Counted from the stretch's first letter, positions 45,931 through 58,811 are shown. The stretch is DNA of 64,000 nt from Molossus alvarezi (GCA_037176705.1 CM073896.1:20844708-20908707); one strand, 5' to 3'. The notes: generated by a model not told the origin, from the sequence alone. Numbers and translations are program-made.

Positions 45931-46293
45931 TGTTAAGAGATAAACTGAGGATGCATATTATTAAAAAATGTTAGGTTTATTTGAGCAAAAGTCATTTGAG
46001 GACATGCAGCCCCAAACCATGAGTGGTTAGGAAGGCTCAATCTGCAGGAGCTCAGAGAGAGACTTTTGTAGAGAAAAGACAGCCAGAAAAGGAAATAATT
46101 GATTGCTTAATTTAAATCCTAGTTTCCTGCTTGTGATTGGTTGTCCTGAGGTTTCGATTTAATAATTTATAGGCTTAGATTTTGGTTTTCTTAGGGAGGC
46201 TGCACAACATCAGAGCCACCGTGATCTAAAGACATCCTCGTTTAATTAATTTCACACACTTCACCCCATAGTCTAGCCCCAAAAGCCTTAACG
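45931..46293 (-). mobile_element. Probable solo LTR, class I-like, antisense
   Basis: Read in antisense, a 'caaccaatcac' CAAT-like block and 'cctataaattatta' TATA-like block precede 'gctcaaataaacc' (polyadenylation signal). The element ends TTAACA at 45931; the other end reads CGTTAAGG, one change from the inverted match TGTTAAG. No target duplication is visible and no internal region is attached. Confidence 0.6.
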
Positions 46294-46313
46294 GTTTTCA
46301 GAAAGCTAGCTTA

Positions 46314-46505
46314 CAGTGGTTCTCAACCTTCCTAATGTCGTAACCCTTTAATACAGTTCCTCGTGTTGTGGTGACCCCCAACCATAAAATTATTTTTGTT
46401 GCTGTTTCATCACTGTAATTTTGCTACTATTATGTCTTATGCGACCCCTGTGAAAGGGTCATTCGACCCCCAAAGGGGTCACGGCGCATAAGTTGAGAAC
46501 CGCTG
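46314..46505 (+). mobile_element. SPIN/URR1-type hAT MITE
   Basis: A 192-bp element with terminal inverted repeats CAGTGGTTCTCAACC and AGTTGAGAACCGCTG. The interior 'gttgtggtgacccccaacca' and 'cgacccccaaaggggtcac' are diagnostic. It is non-coding. It is more intact in the CG-containing blocks than the copy in L1-B. No clean 8-bp target duplication is visible (ctagctta against cagaaggt). Confidence 0.92.
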
Positions 46506-47216
46506 CAGAAGGTAGCAAGTGAATTGCAAAGTGCAGAGGAACAGTGTCCTTTAGAGTATCTTTTTTCATTGTTCTGTATTTGGGTCTTTGTGTTTGTGGC
46601 TGCTCTCATACTTGTCTCTCTCATCAAACTTCTCACAGTTGTCAGTGTTCTCCTTTTTCATCTTTATGGTCTCTTGTCCTTTCACATGCAGAATAACCTG
46701 CCCTCTCCCTCCTTATCATCCTGAAAAGGGTTTTGTCTGTCATTCTTACCAAGATCTTCTATTATAACGCAGATGGCAGTGAATAAGTTACACAGAGTTA
46801 GAGCCAGGGAAGCTAGGGAGAGACGTGATATTTTAATTGTTTTATACTCAGGAAAAATCATAGAAGATTATTTTCTAACCTAAGATAGTGTGATTGTGTC
46901 TTCTGTTCTGTAATTGAACATATTGTTTTACTTAATTTCTAGGACCCTTGGAGTTGAACTCCAGACCACTTTAATAATGTAATAGGACATTTGTTACTCC
47001 TGTTCTTTAAACCCTTATTTTATTATTTCTCTGACCTCATTGTATTCAATTCACTCTTTTATAGATTGGTGAAAAATTAGTTTACATTAAGTTGGACTAA
47101 AAGCAAACCAAAATAATAAAAGAAAACAAGAAAAAGTGGTAGTAAATTAAGGAGTTCTTAAATATATGGAATAAAATAATATGTGACCTTAAAAATGTGT
47201 GTAATACATTTTAAAT
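46506..47216. other. Single-copy sequence, nothing recognised
   Basis: No gene or named repeat is visible. Confidence 0.4.
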
Positions 47217-47490
47217 GATGTAAGTATCAGCCCTGGCCAGTTTGGCTCAGCGGTAGACCAGGTGGACCAATGAGTCACGAGTTCTGTTCTGGCCAGGGGC
47301 ATGTACCTGGGTTGTGGTTCATCCCCGGTCCCCGGCCCTGGTCAGGGTCATGTGGGAGGCAACCAGTTGATGTGTCCCTCTTGCGTTGATGTTGCTCTCT
47401 CTCTCCCTTTGTCTCCCTCCCACTCTATCTGAAGATAAATGGAAAAATGTCCTTTGGTAAGGATTAAAAAAAAAAAAGATTTAAGTATGA
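47217..47490 (+). mobile_element. VES SINE
   Basis: The element is 47230-47477, with a head 'gccctggccagtttggctca', a B-box-like 'gagttctgttctggccaggg', a TC-rich body and an A-tail. The duplications gatgtaagtatca (47217-47229) and gatttaagtatga (47478-47490) differ at two bases. The 3' block 'aaatgtcctttggtaaggat' is shared with the copies at 14467 and 31111. Confidence 0.94.
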
Positions 47491-47833
47491 ATCGCAAAAT
47501 ACTTAGAAGATTGAGTCTTATGTTTGAGTCATAGACTCCAAAGAATCTGATGGAAGCTCTAATATTTTCCCTAAAACTGCACAATCAAAATTTGTACATA
47601 ACTTCAAAAAAAATCTATAAAGATGCAGCCATAGTTTCAGTTTTGACTCATGGATCAGCAATTAAAATCATCAGACATGAAATATCCAATATTGGGGTGA
47701 CAAGAAATAATAATGTTGAAATTCATCTCTTTAAAAGGTACAAAGCTGATTATACCTAACACTATAAATTATTCACATGCATCCATGTTCACAGTGAGAT
47801 TAGAACAGTTGACAGGAATCAGCTTGGTAATAA

Positions 47834-47868
<35 letters not shown>

Positions 47869-48129
47869 ATTACGGTCAATTTTTCCCACCACCACTCAAT
47901 ATATAGACAATTGTGAATTTATTAGACACAGTGTTTTAGGACATTTTTACTTTACTCTTTTAGAAATTCTAGATATTTTACTCTTCCTACGAAATAGCCT
48001 CTAATGGGCATTTGCCATTGAATAATGTATAATATTAAGAAAAGCAAATGTAGTTGATCCTCAATACATTAGTTAATATAATCTGTATAATGTGTTGTTT
48101 GAAATTTTCACCCTCTTTTTACAAGGAAT
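47491..48129. other. Single-copy sequence with an (AAAT)n
   Basis: It holds an (AATA)n microsatellite (47825-47872). No gene is recognised. Confidence 0.5.
47825..47872. repeat. (AATA)n microsatellite
   Basis: About eleven tandem AATA units. Confidence 0.95.
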
Positions 48130-48450
48130 AAATTGTGTCAGGGTAGTAAGAAGCTAGGAACATTCCTGGGTAAGTGGAAGGGGGAAACTGAGATGAGAAA
48201 ATTGAACAGCTTGAGCAGCTTGCAGCCAGCTTGCGGATCACAAGACCTTCTCTGCCCCAACCAAGGACACTTGAGAGCAAACGTTTTACACCTAACCAGA
48301 TACATAGCTTAAATCATCCTGGCCTGAGAAAATAAAGAACAAAGACCCACTTAATGACATTTGTGCCAGCTAAACACAAGGAGAGATGAAGTCTGGGGGA
48401 CAAATAACAAAACCCCTAAAACATTTGGGTGGTATCATTTGAGGGGGGGA
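48130..48450 (+). mobile_element. Endogenous retrovirus 3' internal fragment with polypurine tract
   Basis: Non-coding, stop-rich sequence leads into 'tttgaggggggga' (48438-48450), immediately before a TGTTAG LTR start. A polypurine tract adjoining the 3' LTR is the retroviral plus-strand primer. The left break near 48130 is approximate. No env or pol motif remains. Confidence 0.65.
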
Positions 48451-48906
48451 TGTTAGTTAGGACAGAAAGCTGCTAGGGCAGGAAGAGGGGATAAGGGAGA
48501 TAAAATGGGGAGTTTATCTCACCCACTGGACAAAGAAGTCAGCAGTCTTGGGACTTGCCAAGATAAAATTGACAGATGTTCTCAGATATTCTGGGAGAAA
48601 ATGGGGACCTTGAATTCTAGTCTATCAGGCGGGGGAGACTTGAATCCTGTGTGGGGGAAAGTATAAAATCTTTGAACCCCCACCAGGCAGGATATTCAGA
48701 CTAACTGAGTTGCCTGCTTGTGCTTTATGCCAAGTGTATTCTAATAAATTCACTTGCTTTACTTCTTTACTAAATTTACTCCCTAATAAAGTTGCTTGAT
48801 TTGCTTCAACACTACTCTCCGTCACTCATCTGAATTCTTTTTTGCAAGCATGACAAGAGCTGAGCAAGGGAGAGCACCCTCCAACTCAGGCGACTCTTTA
48901 GTAACA
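48451..48906 (+). mobile_element. Retroviral 3' LTR, class I-like
   Basis: 456 bp with inverted ends TGTTA...TAACA. There is a TATA-like 'agtataaaatc' at about 48660 and polyadenylation signals AATAAA at about 48743 and 48786. The U5 'ctgaattcttttttgcaagc' resembles class I (gammaretrovirus-like) LTRs. It follows a polypurine tract, so it is the 3' LTR of a truncated provirus. The 5' LTR is not in the window and nothing is coding. Confidence 0.75.
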
Positions 48907-49195
48907 TAAAACAGTGATACTAAATATATTTTCTGACAAAACAAGTAATAACTATTTAATTTTCTATTTACCAAATAAAGAAAATAAATAATGTCTCTAA
49001 GTTGACTCTTAGTTGTCTCCCCAACATCATTTATTTTATTATATGAGAAAGCATATTTTTCTACTCTTCCATAAAATTAGTACATAGAATATAAAGTATG
49101 ACATTTCACCCTGGGCTACTACTTTATAGTCAGTTTATTTAACAGATTCTAATATATGTAGCAAAGAACACTTAATGTATAAACATAGCTAAACT

Positions 49196-49230
<35 letters not shown>

Positions 49231-51574
49231 TATTTACTTTATTGTTTAAATCCAATGATATAATATGGCTTCATCTTCCTTTGAGAATGCACTTAACAAA
49301 CAGAGAGACAATTTAGCATTTTCCCCATTCACATTTAGTGCAATATTTAAGAAGATTTCATCTAATTGAACACATGTTGGAACAAATTTAATAAAAGTGT
49401 TCTTGTAAATGCTTCAGTGGTTAGATGGGAGACAAGCTAGGCAGGCAGTGAAGTGAACATCATTCTGGTTGGGCTCTCCAGGCTAAGGAGTCATTTGCAA
49501 GATGTTTTGACTGCTGAGAGTGTCAGCCATAATCAATCTTAGAGATAGAAGAAGGCTGAAAATGGGTTAGGTAATGTTCAAATTCACTGAAAGATGACTC
49601 GTCATAATAAAATTAAGACATGGCTGTAATTCCCAGAAAGATTTTTTTGAGAACATTTAGGTTCACAAATGGTAAATTTCTTCCTTATTTGAGAAATGTA
49701 GTCAATGTGGTTCTGTAATATAGTCATCACCTTCCAGATCTGTGTCTCTACCTCACATCTCTCAGCTTTGGAAAAGAACACATATTCTACAGATGCACAC
49801 TCAGTACAAACTGTCCTGATTCTTAATAGAAATATAAAATAAGATAGACATATGTATTCAAACTTTTTCCTATATAACAATATTCTTTTTAACAATAAAG
49901 TTGTATTTCTCCTTTATTCTTTAATTCAAGTTTTTTTGTTTAATGAGATCATTTCATGGAAGTTACAAAATCAATATGTCCACCATTTGAAGATATATCA
50001 GGGCAACACAATAGAATCTGCCTGCTTCACTAATATAGAAAGGGCAAATGACATTTAAAATATAAATGAGCTTATAAAACATTTAGTTTTATTAAGTTCA
50101 AACATTTTTAATCCCTACATCTGGACTTGAGTAGAAGACAGTAATACTTTTAGAATATTACAAAATTTTTTTTAGAGAAATGATTTTGAAAAATTTTATA
50201 ATTCATTTTCTAAACTATTCTAAAGATTTTGTCTGCAAACATCAATTTATAAAGACTTTACTTAACATTCAACATTATTTCAATCCATATACTTTGCATA
50301 AACACTTAGTTGAAAATCCTACTGGGAATTGGAGGTACAAAGTAACATTTAATCCTGGTCAATAAACAGATGAGAGCATAGCCATAGAGTATCATTTCAG
50401 CTCTCCTCTGTAGCATGGGGAGTGGTGAATTACAAAGTAATCATATAATGCTATTAAAAAGTGTTCACATTTAGTCACTGGATCACTCAGATAGTTTCCA
50501 TTCAGTTATGGATTTAGGAAAATACTCGAAGCTAGGCGGGGTGAGTATAGTGGGGTGGGGGTAGAAGAAAAAGAAGGTAAGTGGTGCATTATCTTTCTTC
50601 TTCTTCCTTTCCTTCTAATATATCTTGATAATCAGTCTCAAGTCACTTTATTTACCATACTCTTGTCTATAAATGGACAGAGGGAGCTATTGTAAAAAAA
50701 AATAAAAAAGACACTAAAGCTCACATTAATTAAACCTCTGAGAATTAATGAAGGTCTTCTTCATCATTATATCTTGTCCTAAGATGTTATATGTTAATGA
50801 AAATCCCTAGTAAACATTAAACTGAAAAATTCAATGTTAAAGTTCTCTTTTTTAATGGCAAAAGCCTATTCAATACTTGTCTTTATATGTCTTACAAATG
50901 AAACTTGCCTAATGTCCTACTGTTTCCAAATTAGTGTATTATCTCTACTCCTTAACATCCATGAGAAGTCACCAGACTTCTTTGTCAGAAGCACATGTGA
51001 GAACCCGCACACAGTAACTTATTTTAATTTGATGTCATTGAAATAAAGCTTTCTCAAAATGTATGGCACTCTTAGTTTTCAAAATGAATGCATTTTTTCT
51101 CTATTCATGTATATTTCTTGGATCATTTCAGATATTTAGAGGAGGGGGGGAAGGTGGCAGAGGTGGAGTTAGGGAAGGAAAGCTTCTTTTCTTTTTTCTA
51201 TTCTATTTAAAAAACTTTTTTTTTCTGATAGTGATTCACTGCATCTCCTACTCCACATTATATAAAAATCACTAGCTGAGAAACTTGAAACAATTCAGCT
51301 AATATCTCTATCCACACAATATTATCTGTAAAATGGACTAGAAAACCAAAATTTACAATAATTGATAACAATAATTGTGGGGGGGGGAATTCTGTAAACT
51401 GTACATGTTACTTACAATTAATCATATTCATTTGCTTACTGACTTAATTGAGAGAAAAAATAATGAAGAACTTTGAGTTTGCTATCTGATCAAGTACACT
51501 CATTTGAAAAAGCAACAACAACAAAAAACAGAAATCAACTTCTGGGGCAGTGAGAAACACCAGAAAGTATAGAA
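48907..51574. other. AT-rich single-copy sequence
   Basis: It contains an (AC)n at 49200-49230 and a G-run near 51378. ORFs reach about 97 codons (49602-49895, minus) without any motif I recognise. Confidence 0.4.
49198..49231. repeat. (AC)n microsatellite
   Basis: An uninterrupted CA/AC run. Confidence 0.95.
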
Positions 51575-51775
51575 TTCTGATATTATGCGACCTGATTTCA
51601 GGCTGTGTTTTCAATTAGTTGTGTGATGTTGAAAATTTATTTAATGCATTCTAACCCCCAGTTTATTCATTTGTAAAACTATAAAAATAATAAATGACAT
51701 TAAGTTTTTGAGATTAAGTAGATAATATACAAAATACACAATAGTAAACTTTTGTTTTATAAGTATAACTTACTC
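51575..51775 (+). mobile_element. MIR SINE
   Basis: The MIR core is in order: 'tagttgtgtgatgttgaaaa', 'tttattcatttgtaaaacta', 'ataataaatgac' and 'gagattaagtagataatata'. It is diverged as expected for an ancient mammalian SINE. Confidence 0.75.
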
Positions 51776-52515
51776 AATTGGGTTAGCAATATTGAGCACA
51801 GTATTTTTAACAATGAGTACGAAAGTGTCAGGGTGATTATACGGAGAATTTAAATGCAGTACAATAGTTTAACAACTAAGATTGTTTTAATCCTGCCTTT
51901 AATATTAAACAAATAAAAATAGTATCAGCCACATTAAATAGGCACATCATAGAAAACCCTTGAAAACTGATTTCATATTTCTTAGAAAAAATGTTATGTG
52001 TGTATTCCATAAGAAATTATGTATTTTCAAGTTTATATTTTAACATTTTCCCATTTAAGGTTTAGCAACATATTAATGCAAGCTGACTATGAATTTTGAC
52101 AACTGCATTTTTACAAATAGAATATTTCTACCCAAGGATGGAAAAGAGAAAAATTAGTTTTAGAATTTCATTCTTGCTGTAGATCACAGAAACATATATC
52201 TATGGCTATGGAATTCCATGATGAATAATTGCAAGAGTTAATTGAAAAATAGTAGGTGAATAAACTAAGCAGGATGAGTGGTTTTAGGAAAGAAAGTATT
52301 AAAGTGATCCCCTATATGACCTAAGTATTTAATTCCAGGATTATGTTTTTCTCAGTTCTCAGATATTAGCATATAAAAGTAATGAAATACATTATGAAAA
52401 ATTTCAAGACAAAAAGTTCTTTCTTTTTTACTAACATTTTATGCAGTGCTCACTATAAAAAATAAACAGTAATATAAAAATGTATTAATCCTTATATCAG
52501 TTATTTTTGTTAGAG
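51776..52515. other. AT-rich single-copy sequence
   Basis: No gene or named repeat is visible. Confidence 0.4.
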
Positions 52516-52627
52516 CTTTTTTTTTTTTTTTTTTTTTTTTTTGGTACGTGCCCCTAGCAGGAACTGAACCTGAGACTCTCTGGTCGGCAGGTCGATGCCC
52601 CAACTACTGAGCCAAACTGGCCAGGGC
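52516..52627 (-). mobile_element. Short, head-only VES SINE, antisense
   Basis: A T-run (52517-52542) adjoins 'ggtacgtgcccctagcagga', the antisense of the end of the tRNA-like head. The B box then follows in antisense ('aactgaacctga'), and the head ends 'gccaaactggccagggc' at 52627. The whole VES body is absent. It stops at nearly the same point as the copy at 42859-42955. Confidence 0.88.
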
Positions 52628-53095
52628 TGTATGACCTTCTTGATATTTTAATTAAACATAAGCTATATTTCTATCTTTTTTTTTGCAGACAATAGTAACA
52701 TTGCTTATGAAAAAATACACATGAATAACTAGTAAAACTGATTTTTTTAGAAAAACACCATGTGTGAGAAAGAAAATAATAAGTATTTTCTGTAAAAACT
52801 ATTTACTAATTCCTATTTTTAAAAATTTTTGGAAACTATATATTTTTTTAATTTATTTATTTTTTATTAATTAATTTTTGTTACAGATGTTTCTCCTTTT
52901 CCCCCCACTGATTCCCCCCTCCCTCTCACACACAGGCCTGTCACCAGTTTGTTGTCCATGTCCACTGCTCATGCATACATGAATGTAAGTTTTGTGGTTT
53001 ATCTCTCCCCCACCATCCCCTCTTCTGGGGATTGTCAGTCTGTAAACCACTTCCACGTCTCTGGGACTACCCCATTCCTCAGACTGTTATGTTCA

Positions 53096-56000
53096 TTATA
53101 TTCCACAAATAAGTAAGATCATATGATACTTGTCTTTCTCTGTTTGGCTTTTTTCACTTAGGATGATACTTTCCAGGTCCCTCCATGTAGTCTCAAAGGA
53201 TAAGAGATCTTTCTTTCTTACAGCTGCATAGTACTCCATTGTGTATATGTACCACTGCTTTTTCATCCATTCCTCTACTAATGGACACTTGGGCTGTTTC
53301 CAGATCTTAGCTATTGTAAGTAGTGCTGCTACAAACATGGGGGTACATATATTCTTTCTAAATGGTGTTTCAGGCTTCTTAGGGTATATTCCTAGAAGTG
53401 GGATCACTGGGTCAAATGGAAGTTCAATTTTTAATTTTTTGAATTAACACCATATTGTTTTCCATAGTGGCTGCACCAGTCTGCATTCCCACCAGCAGTG
53501 TACTAGAGTCCCCTTTTCTCCACACCCTTGCTAACACTTTTTGTTTGATGATTTGTTGATGGGGGCCATTCTGACAGGTGTGAGGTGATACCTCATTGTT
53601 GTTTTAATTTGCATCTCTGATGATTAGTGATGATGAGCATTTCTTCACAAGTCTCTTAGCCATTTGTATGTCCTGTTTGGAGAGGTGTCTATATAATTCC
53701 TCTGCCAATTTTTTAATTGTGTTCTTGTCTTCCTTTTGTGGAGTTGTATGAGCACTCTCTATATATTGGAAATTAATCCCTTATCTGATGTATCATTGGC
53801 ATTTATGCTCTCCCATACAGTGGGTAGCCTTTCCGTTTTGATGATTGTATCTTTCGCCGTGCAGAAGCTTTTGAGTTGATGTAGTCCCATGTGTTCATTT
53901 GCTCCTTTGTTTCTATTGCATTAGGTGATGTATCAGTGAAAATTCTGCTGCATATGATGTCTGAAATTTTGTTGCCTACAGTTTCTTCTAGGATTTTTAT
54001 GGATTCATGAGTCACATTTAAGTCTTTTAGCCATTTTGAGTTTACTCTTGTGTAGGGTATAAGTTGATGGTCTAGTTTCATTTTTCTGCATGTAGCTGAC
54101 CAATTTACCCAGCACCATTTATTGAAGAGGCTATCATTACTCCACTGTATGCTCTTGCCACCTTTGTCAGATTTGAATGGAGCATATTGCCTTGGGTCCA
54201 TTTCTGGGTTCTCTGTTCTGTTTCACTGGTCTATATGCCTGTTCTTGTGCCAGTACCAGGCTGTTTTGATCACAGTGGCTTTGTAGTATAACCTGAAATC
54301 TGGTAATGTGATCCCTCCAACTTTGTTCTTCCTTTTCAAGATTTCTGTGGCTATTTGAGGTTTTTTTAGTTCCACATGAACTTTTGAAGTAATTGTTCTA
54401 GTTCTGTGAAGTATGCCGTTGGTATTTTGATGGGGACTGCATTGAATCTATAGATGGCTTTGGGTAGTATGGACATTTTAATGATGTTAATTCTTCTAAT
54501 CCATGAACCAGTTATGAGCTTCCACTTTTTTATATCTTCCTCTATTTCTTTTTTCAATGACCTGTAGTTTTCTGTGAACAGGTCCTTTATTTCTTTGGTT
54601 AAGTTTATTCCTAGGTATCTTAATTTTTTTGCTGCAATGGTAAATGTGATTGTTTTCTCAATTTCTCTTTCTGTGAGTTCATTATTGGTGTATAAGAATG
54701 CCATCAATTTATTGACATTAATTTTGTATCCTGCTACTTTGCCAAATTAATTTATTAAGTCTAGTAAAATTTTGATGGAGTCTTTGAGGTTTTCTACGTA
54801 TAGTATCATGTCATCTGCAAATAATGACAGTTTCACTTCCTCCTTTCCAATTTGGATCCCTTTTATTTTTTCTTCCTGTCTGATTGCTGTGGCTAAGACT
54901 TCCAGTACTATATTAAATAAGACTGGCAAAAGTGGGTCTCCTTGCCTTGTTCCTGTTCTTAAGGGAAATGCTTTTAGTTTTTTCCCAGTGAGTATGATGT
55001 TGGCTTATGTCTTTTATATAAGGCCTTTGTTATGTCAAGCTATGATCCCTCTATTCCCACATTGCTGAGCGTATTTATCAGAAATGGTTGCTGGATTTTG
55101 TCGAAGGCTTTTTCGGCATCTATTGCTATGATCATGTGGTTTTTATTCTTCATTTTATTTATGTGGTGTATTACATTTATTGATTTGCGAATATTGTACC
55201 AGCCTTGTATCCCTGGGATGAATCCCACTTGGTCATAGTGGATAATTTTTTTGGTGCATTGATGGATCCGATTTGCTAGTATTTTGTTCAGGATTTTGAC
55301 ATCTATGTTCATCAGGGATTTTGGCCTGTAGTTTTCTTTCTTTGTTGTGTTTTTTCTGGTTTTGGAATTAGAATTATGCTGGCTTTATAAAAGGAGTTTG
55401 GAAGTCTTTCTTCTTGAATTTTTGAAATAATTTGAGGAGAATGGGTATTAGTTCTTTGAATGTTCGGTAAAACTCCCCTGTGAAGCTGTCCAGGCCTGGG
55501 CTTTTGTTTGCTGGGGGAGTCTAGATTACATCTTCAATTTCTTCTGTTGTTATTGGTCTGTTCAAGTTTTCTATCTCTTCCTGATCCAGTTTTGGGAGAC
55601 TATGTGTTTCTAGAAATTTGTCCATTTTGCTTAGATTGTCAAATTTGTTGCCATATAATTGTTCACAGTAGTTGTTAACTACTTTTGTATTTCTGTGTTG
55701 TCAGTTGTTACTTCTCCTCTTTCATTTCTGATTTTGTATATTTGGGTTCTCTCTCTTTGTTTCTCAGTGAGTCTAGCTAAGGGTCCATCAATCTTATTTA
55801 TCTTTTCTAAAAACCAGCTCTTTGTTTCATTGATCCTTTGAATTTTTTTTTTTTTTTTTTTTTTGTCTCCATGTTGTTTATTTCTGCTCTGATCTTTACT
55901 ATTTCCTTCCTTCTACTTGCTCTGGGGTTTTCATTTTGTTTGCTCTCTAGTTCTTTAAGTTGTGAGGTTAGATAGTCTATTAGAGATTTTTCTTATTTTT

Positions 56001-56915
56001 TGATGTAGGCCTGTAGTGCTATGAACTTCCATCTCAGAACTGCTTTCACTGCATCTCATAGATTGGGAGTTGTTGTGTATTCATTTTCATTGTTTTCCAG
56101 GAAATTTCTAATTTCTCCCTTAATCTCCATGGTCACCCACTCATTGTTCAATAACATGCTATTTAGCCTCCATGTGTTCAAATGTCTTTGCATGTTCTTC
56201 TTGCAATTTATTTCTTGTTTCATGCCATTGTGATCTGAGAAGATGCTTTATATGATTTCAGGCTTCTTGAACTTGTAGAGACTTAGTTTGTGCCCTAACA
56301 TGTGGTCTATCTTTGAGAATGTCCCATGTGCACTTGAGAAGAATGTGAATTCTGCAGTTTTGGGGTATAATTCTCTGTAGATATTTATTAAATCCATTTG
56401 TCTATTGCTTCATTTAGAGTCTCTGTTTCCTTGCTATTTTTTTGTCTAGAGGATCAATCCAGTAATGTCAGCGGGGTGTTGAATTCCCCTGCTATGATTG
56501 TATTGCTATTGATTTCTCCTTTGAAGTCCTCCAGAAGATTTTTAATATATTTGGGTGTTCCTATATTGGGTGTATATATGTTTATCAAGGTTATATCTTC
56601 CTGTTGGATAGATCCTTTCAATATTATGTAGTGGCAATCTTTGTCTCTATATATGGCCTTCATTTTAAAATCTATTTCATCAGATATGAGTATTGCTACT
56701 CCAGCTTTTTTTTTTTTCCTTTCCATTTGCTTGGAAAATTTTTTTCCAGCCTTTCACTTTCAATCTATGTGAGTCTTTTGTTGTGAGGTGGGTCTCTTGT
56801 AAACAACATATAGATGAGTCATGCTTTCTTATCCAATCAGCTCCTCTGTGTCTTTTTATGGAAGCATTCAATCCATTTACATTTAAGGTGATTATATGTA
56901 CTTATTTATTGCCAT
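53096..56915 (-). pseudogene. L1-C ORF2 relic
   Basis: It runs from the antisense start at 56915-56913 to the stop at 53096-53098, about 1,273 codons, the family length. QETHL (near 56790), the SDHN motif (near 56235) and FADD (near 54820) are retained. The endonuclease motif GDFNTP reads GEFNTP (near 56485), changing a catalytic aspartate. The C-terminal cysteine region is near 53530. Open pieces of 60-132 codons lie in several frames, so there are multiple indels. Confidence 0.92.
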
Positions 56916-56921
56916 TTTTGT

Positions 56922-57850
56922 TTAGTGTGGTTCTATTTTTCTTCCCATTTCTCCTGCTAATTATAGCAGTATTTTTAACATTTCTTGCAGTGCTGGTTTG
57001 GTGCTAATGTATTCCATTAGCTTTTTTTTTTTTTTTTTGGTCTGGGAAGCTCTTTATTTGACCTTCTATTTTGAATGATAGTCTTGCCGGGTAGAATAGT
57101 CTTGGATTCAGATCTTTGTTTTTCATGACCTTGATTATTTCATGACTTTCTGTCTGGCCTGTAGTGTTTCTTGTGAGAAGTCAGCTGAGAGCCTTATGGG
57201 GTTTCCTTTGTAGGTAACCTGTTGTTTATCTCTTGCTGCTTTTAGTATTCTCTGTTTGTCTTTAATCTTTGGCATTTCAATTAGTATGTGTCTTGGTGTG
57301 GGCCTGTTGGGATGTTCTTACTTGGAGCTCTCTGTGCTTCTTCATCTTGAATGCCTTCTTCCTTGACCAAATTAGGAAAGTTTTCTGTCACTATTTCTTC
57401 AAATATATTCTGTAACCCTTGCTCATTTTCTTCTTCTTCAGGGACTCCTATGATGCGAATATTATTATGTTTCCAGTTGTCCCACAGTTCTCTTATACTG
57501 TCCTCCTGTTTTTTCATCGTCTTTTCCTTTTTGTTTTCTGATTTGTTGATATTTTCTACCCTGTCCTATAATTCACTGATTCAGTCCTCAGCTTCCTCTA
57601 CTCTGCTTTTTAGACCTTTCAATGTGTTTTTCAGTTATGATATGTCATTTTTTATCTCTTTTTGGTGGTTTTTAATTTCCAATTGGCATATTTTCATCAT
57701 CTCTATGTCCTTACACATGCTGTTGAGCTTCCTCACGATCATGGCTCTAAATTCCTGTTCTGTTAACTTACTTAACTATACCTCATTTATCTCATCTTTG
57801 GTAGAGGTCTCTTGTTCTTTCATTTGGCTTTTGTTTCTGTGTTTCACCAT
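56922..57850 (-). pseudogene. L1-C ORF1 relic
   Basis: It starts at 57850 in antisense (atggtgaaacacagaaac), as in L1-B, and ends near 56922. The open part at 57281-57517 reads RELWDNWKHNNIRIIGVPEE then ENEQGLQNIFEEIVTENFPN and QRAPSK, the RNA-recognition region of L1 ORF1p. Stops interrupt both the coiled-coil and C-terminal parts. Confidence 0.88.
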
Positions 57851-58811
57851 TTTGGCTATCACAGTGAGCTTTGGAGTCTGCCAAATTTTCCCTGTGGGTG
57901 TTGGTGTTCTGCTGTTTGTGGCTCCCACTCCTGCGTTTGGATGAGGCTGGGAGGACCCACTTTAAATACCACTGTGAAGTCTTAACTTTCCTGGTTAGAG
58001 TCGCTAGCCCAGGGAATGGTAGTTATTCTCTAGTTTTTTTTTGCCTGGAGGCTATTAATAGTGGTCACCTGAAGAACCTGGTTTCTGAGTTGCCTGAAAA
58101 CCTCCCTCAGGTGCTCAGTGTAAGAGGATTTCCCAAGGGTGGGGCAGATGCTGGTTGGTAATGGGCCTCAATTAGCATGTCAATGGCCACCAGGTGGGGT
58201 TGAATCTCCGAAGGAGGGGCCGCCGCCTCTCCCCAGGGCCCTGGGAAGGAGTAAGATTACCACAGTCCTGCGTGGCTGCACTCACCAAAAGCTCTGAGCA
58301 CCCTCCAAGTCCCGAGTGTCCCGACACAGTTCCAGTCCAGTCTTCCTTCCCTCTGCCAGAGCCCGAGGTGAGCGCTGCCAATTTAGCCTCTGTCCAGACT
58401 CTGTGTCATGAAGCCGTCTGGGACTTTTAATCCGAGGGCGCTGCTCCCAGCCAAGGGCAGCCGAGGCTTTGGCACCAGCAGAAGGTGTAGTATCTAGCCG
58501 AGTTCGCAGGACTCAGCCCCTGTTGCCGGACACAGTCGAGGTGGCAGCAGCTTCCAGCCAAGTACCCTGGTCCCAGCTGAGTCCACTGGTCCCAGCCCAG
58601 GCCGCTGAGGACTGTGGGCTCCCGGCCCCCTTTTGTGTTCTCGCAAGCCTACCAGGATTGAGTCAGTGTCCCTGGTTATGTGGTCCTACAAGCTGCCTTT
58701 CGATTGCCCCTTCCTGACGATTTGTCTTTATTTTTGTTGTAAATCCTGTTTGGTCCTAGGAGATGGTCTGTGTAGCTTCCATTCACTCCGCTGCCATTTT
58801 TGCACCTTTCA
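57851..58811 (-). promoter_or_regulatory. L1-C 5'UTR
   Basis: GC-richer, about 960 bp, comparable with the L1-B 5'UTR once the SPIN insertion is removed. It begins 'tgaaaggtgcaaaaatggca' and lacks the repeated upstream part of L1-A. Open reading frames on either strand here are not expected to code. Confidence 0.75.
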
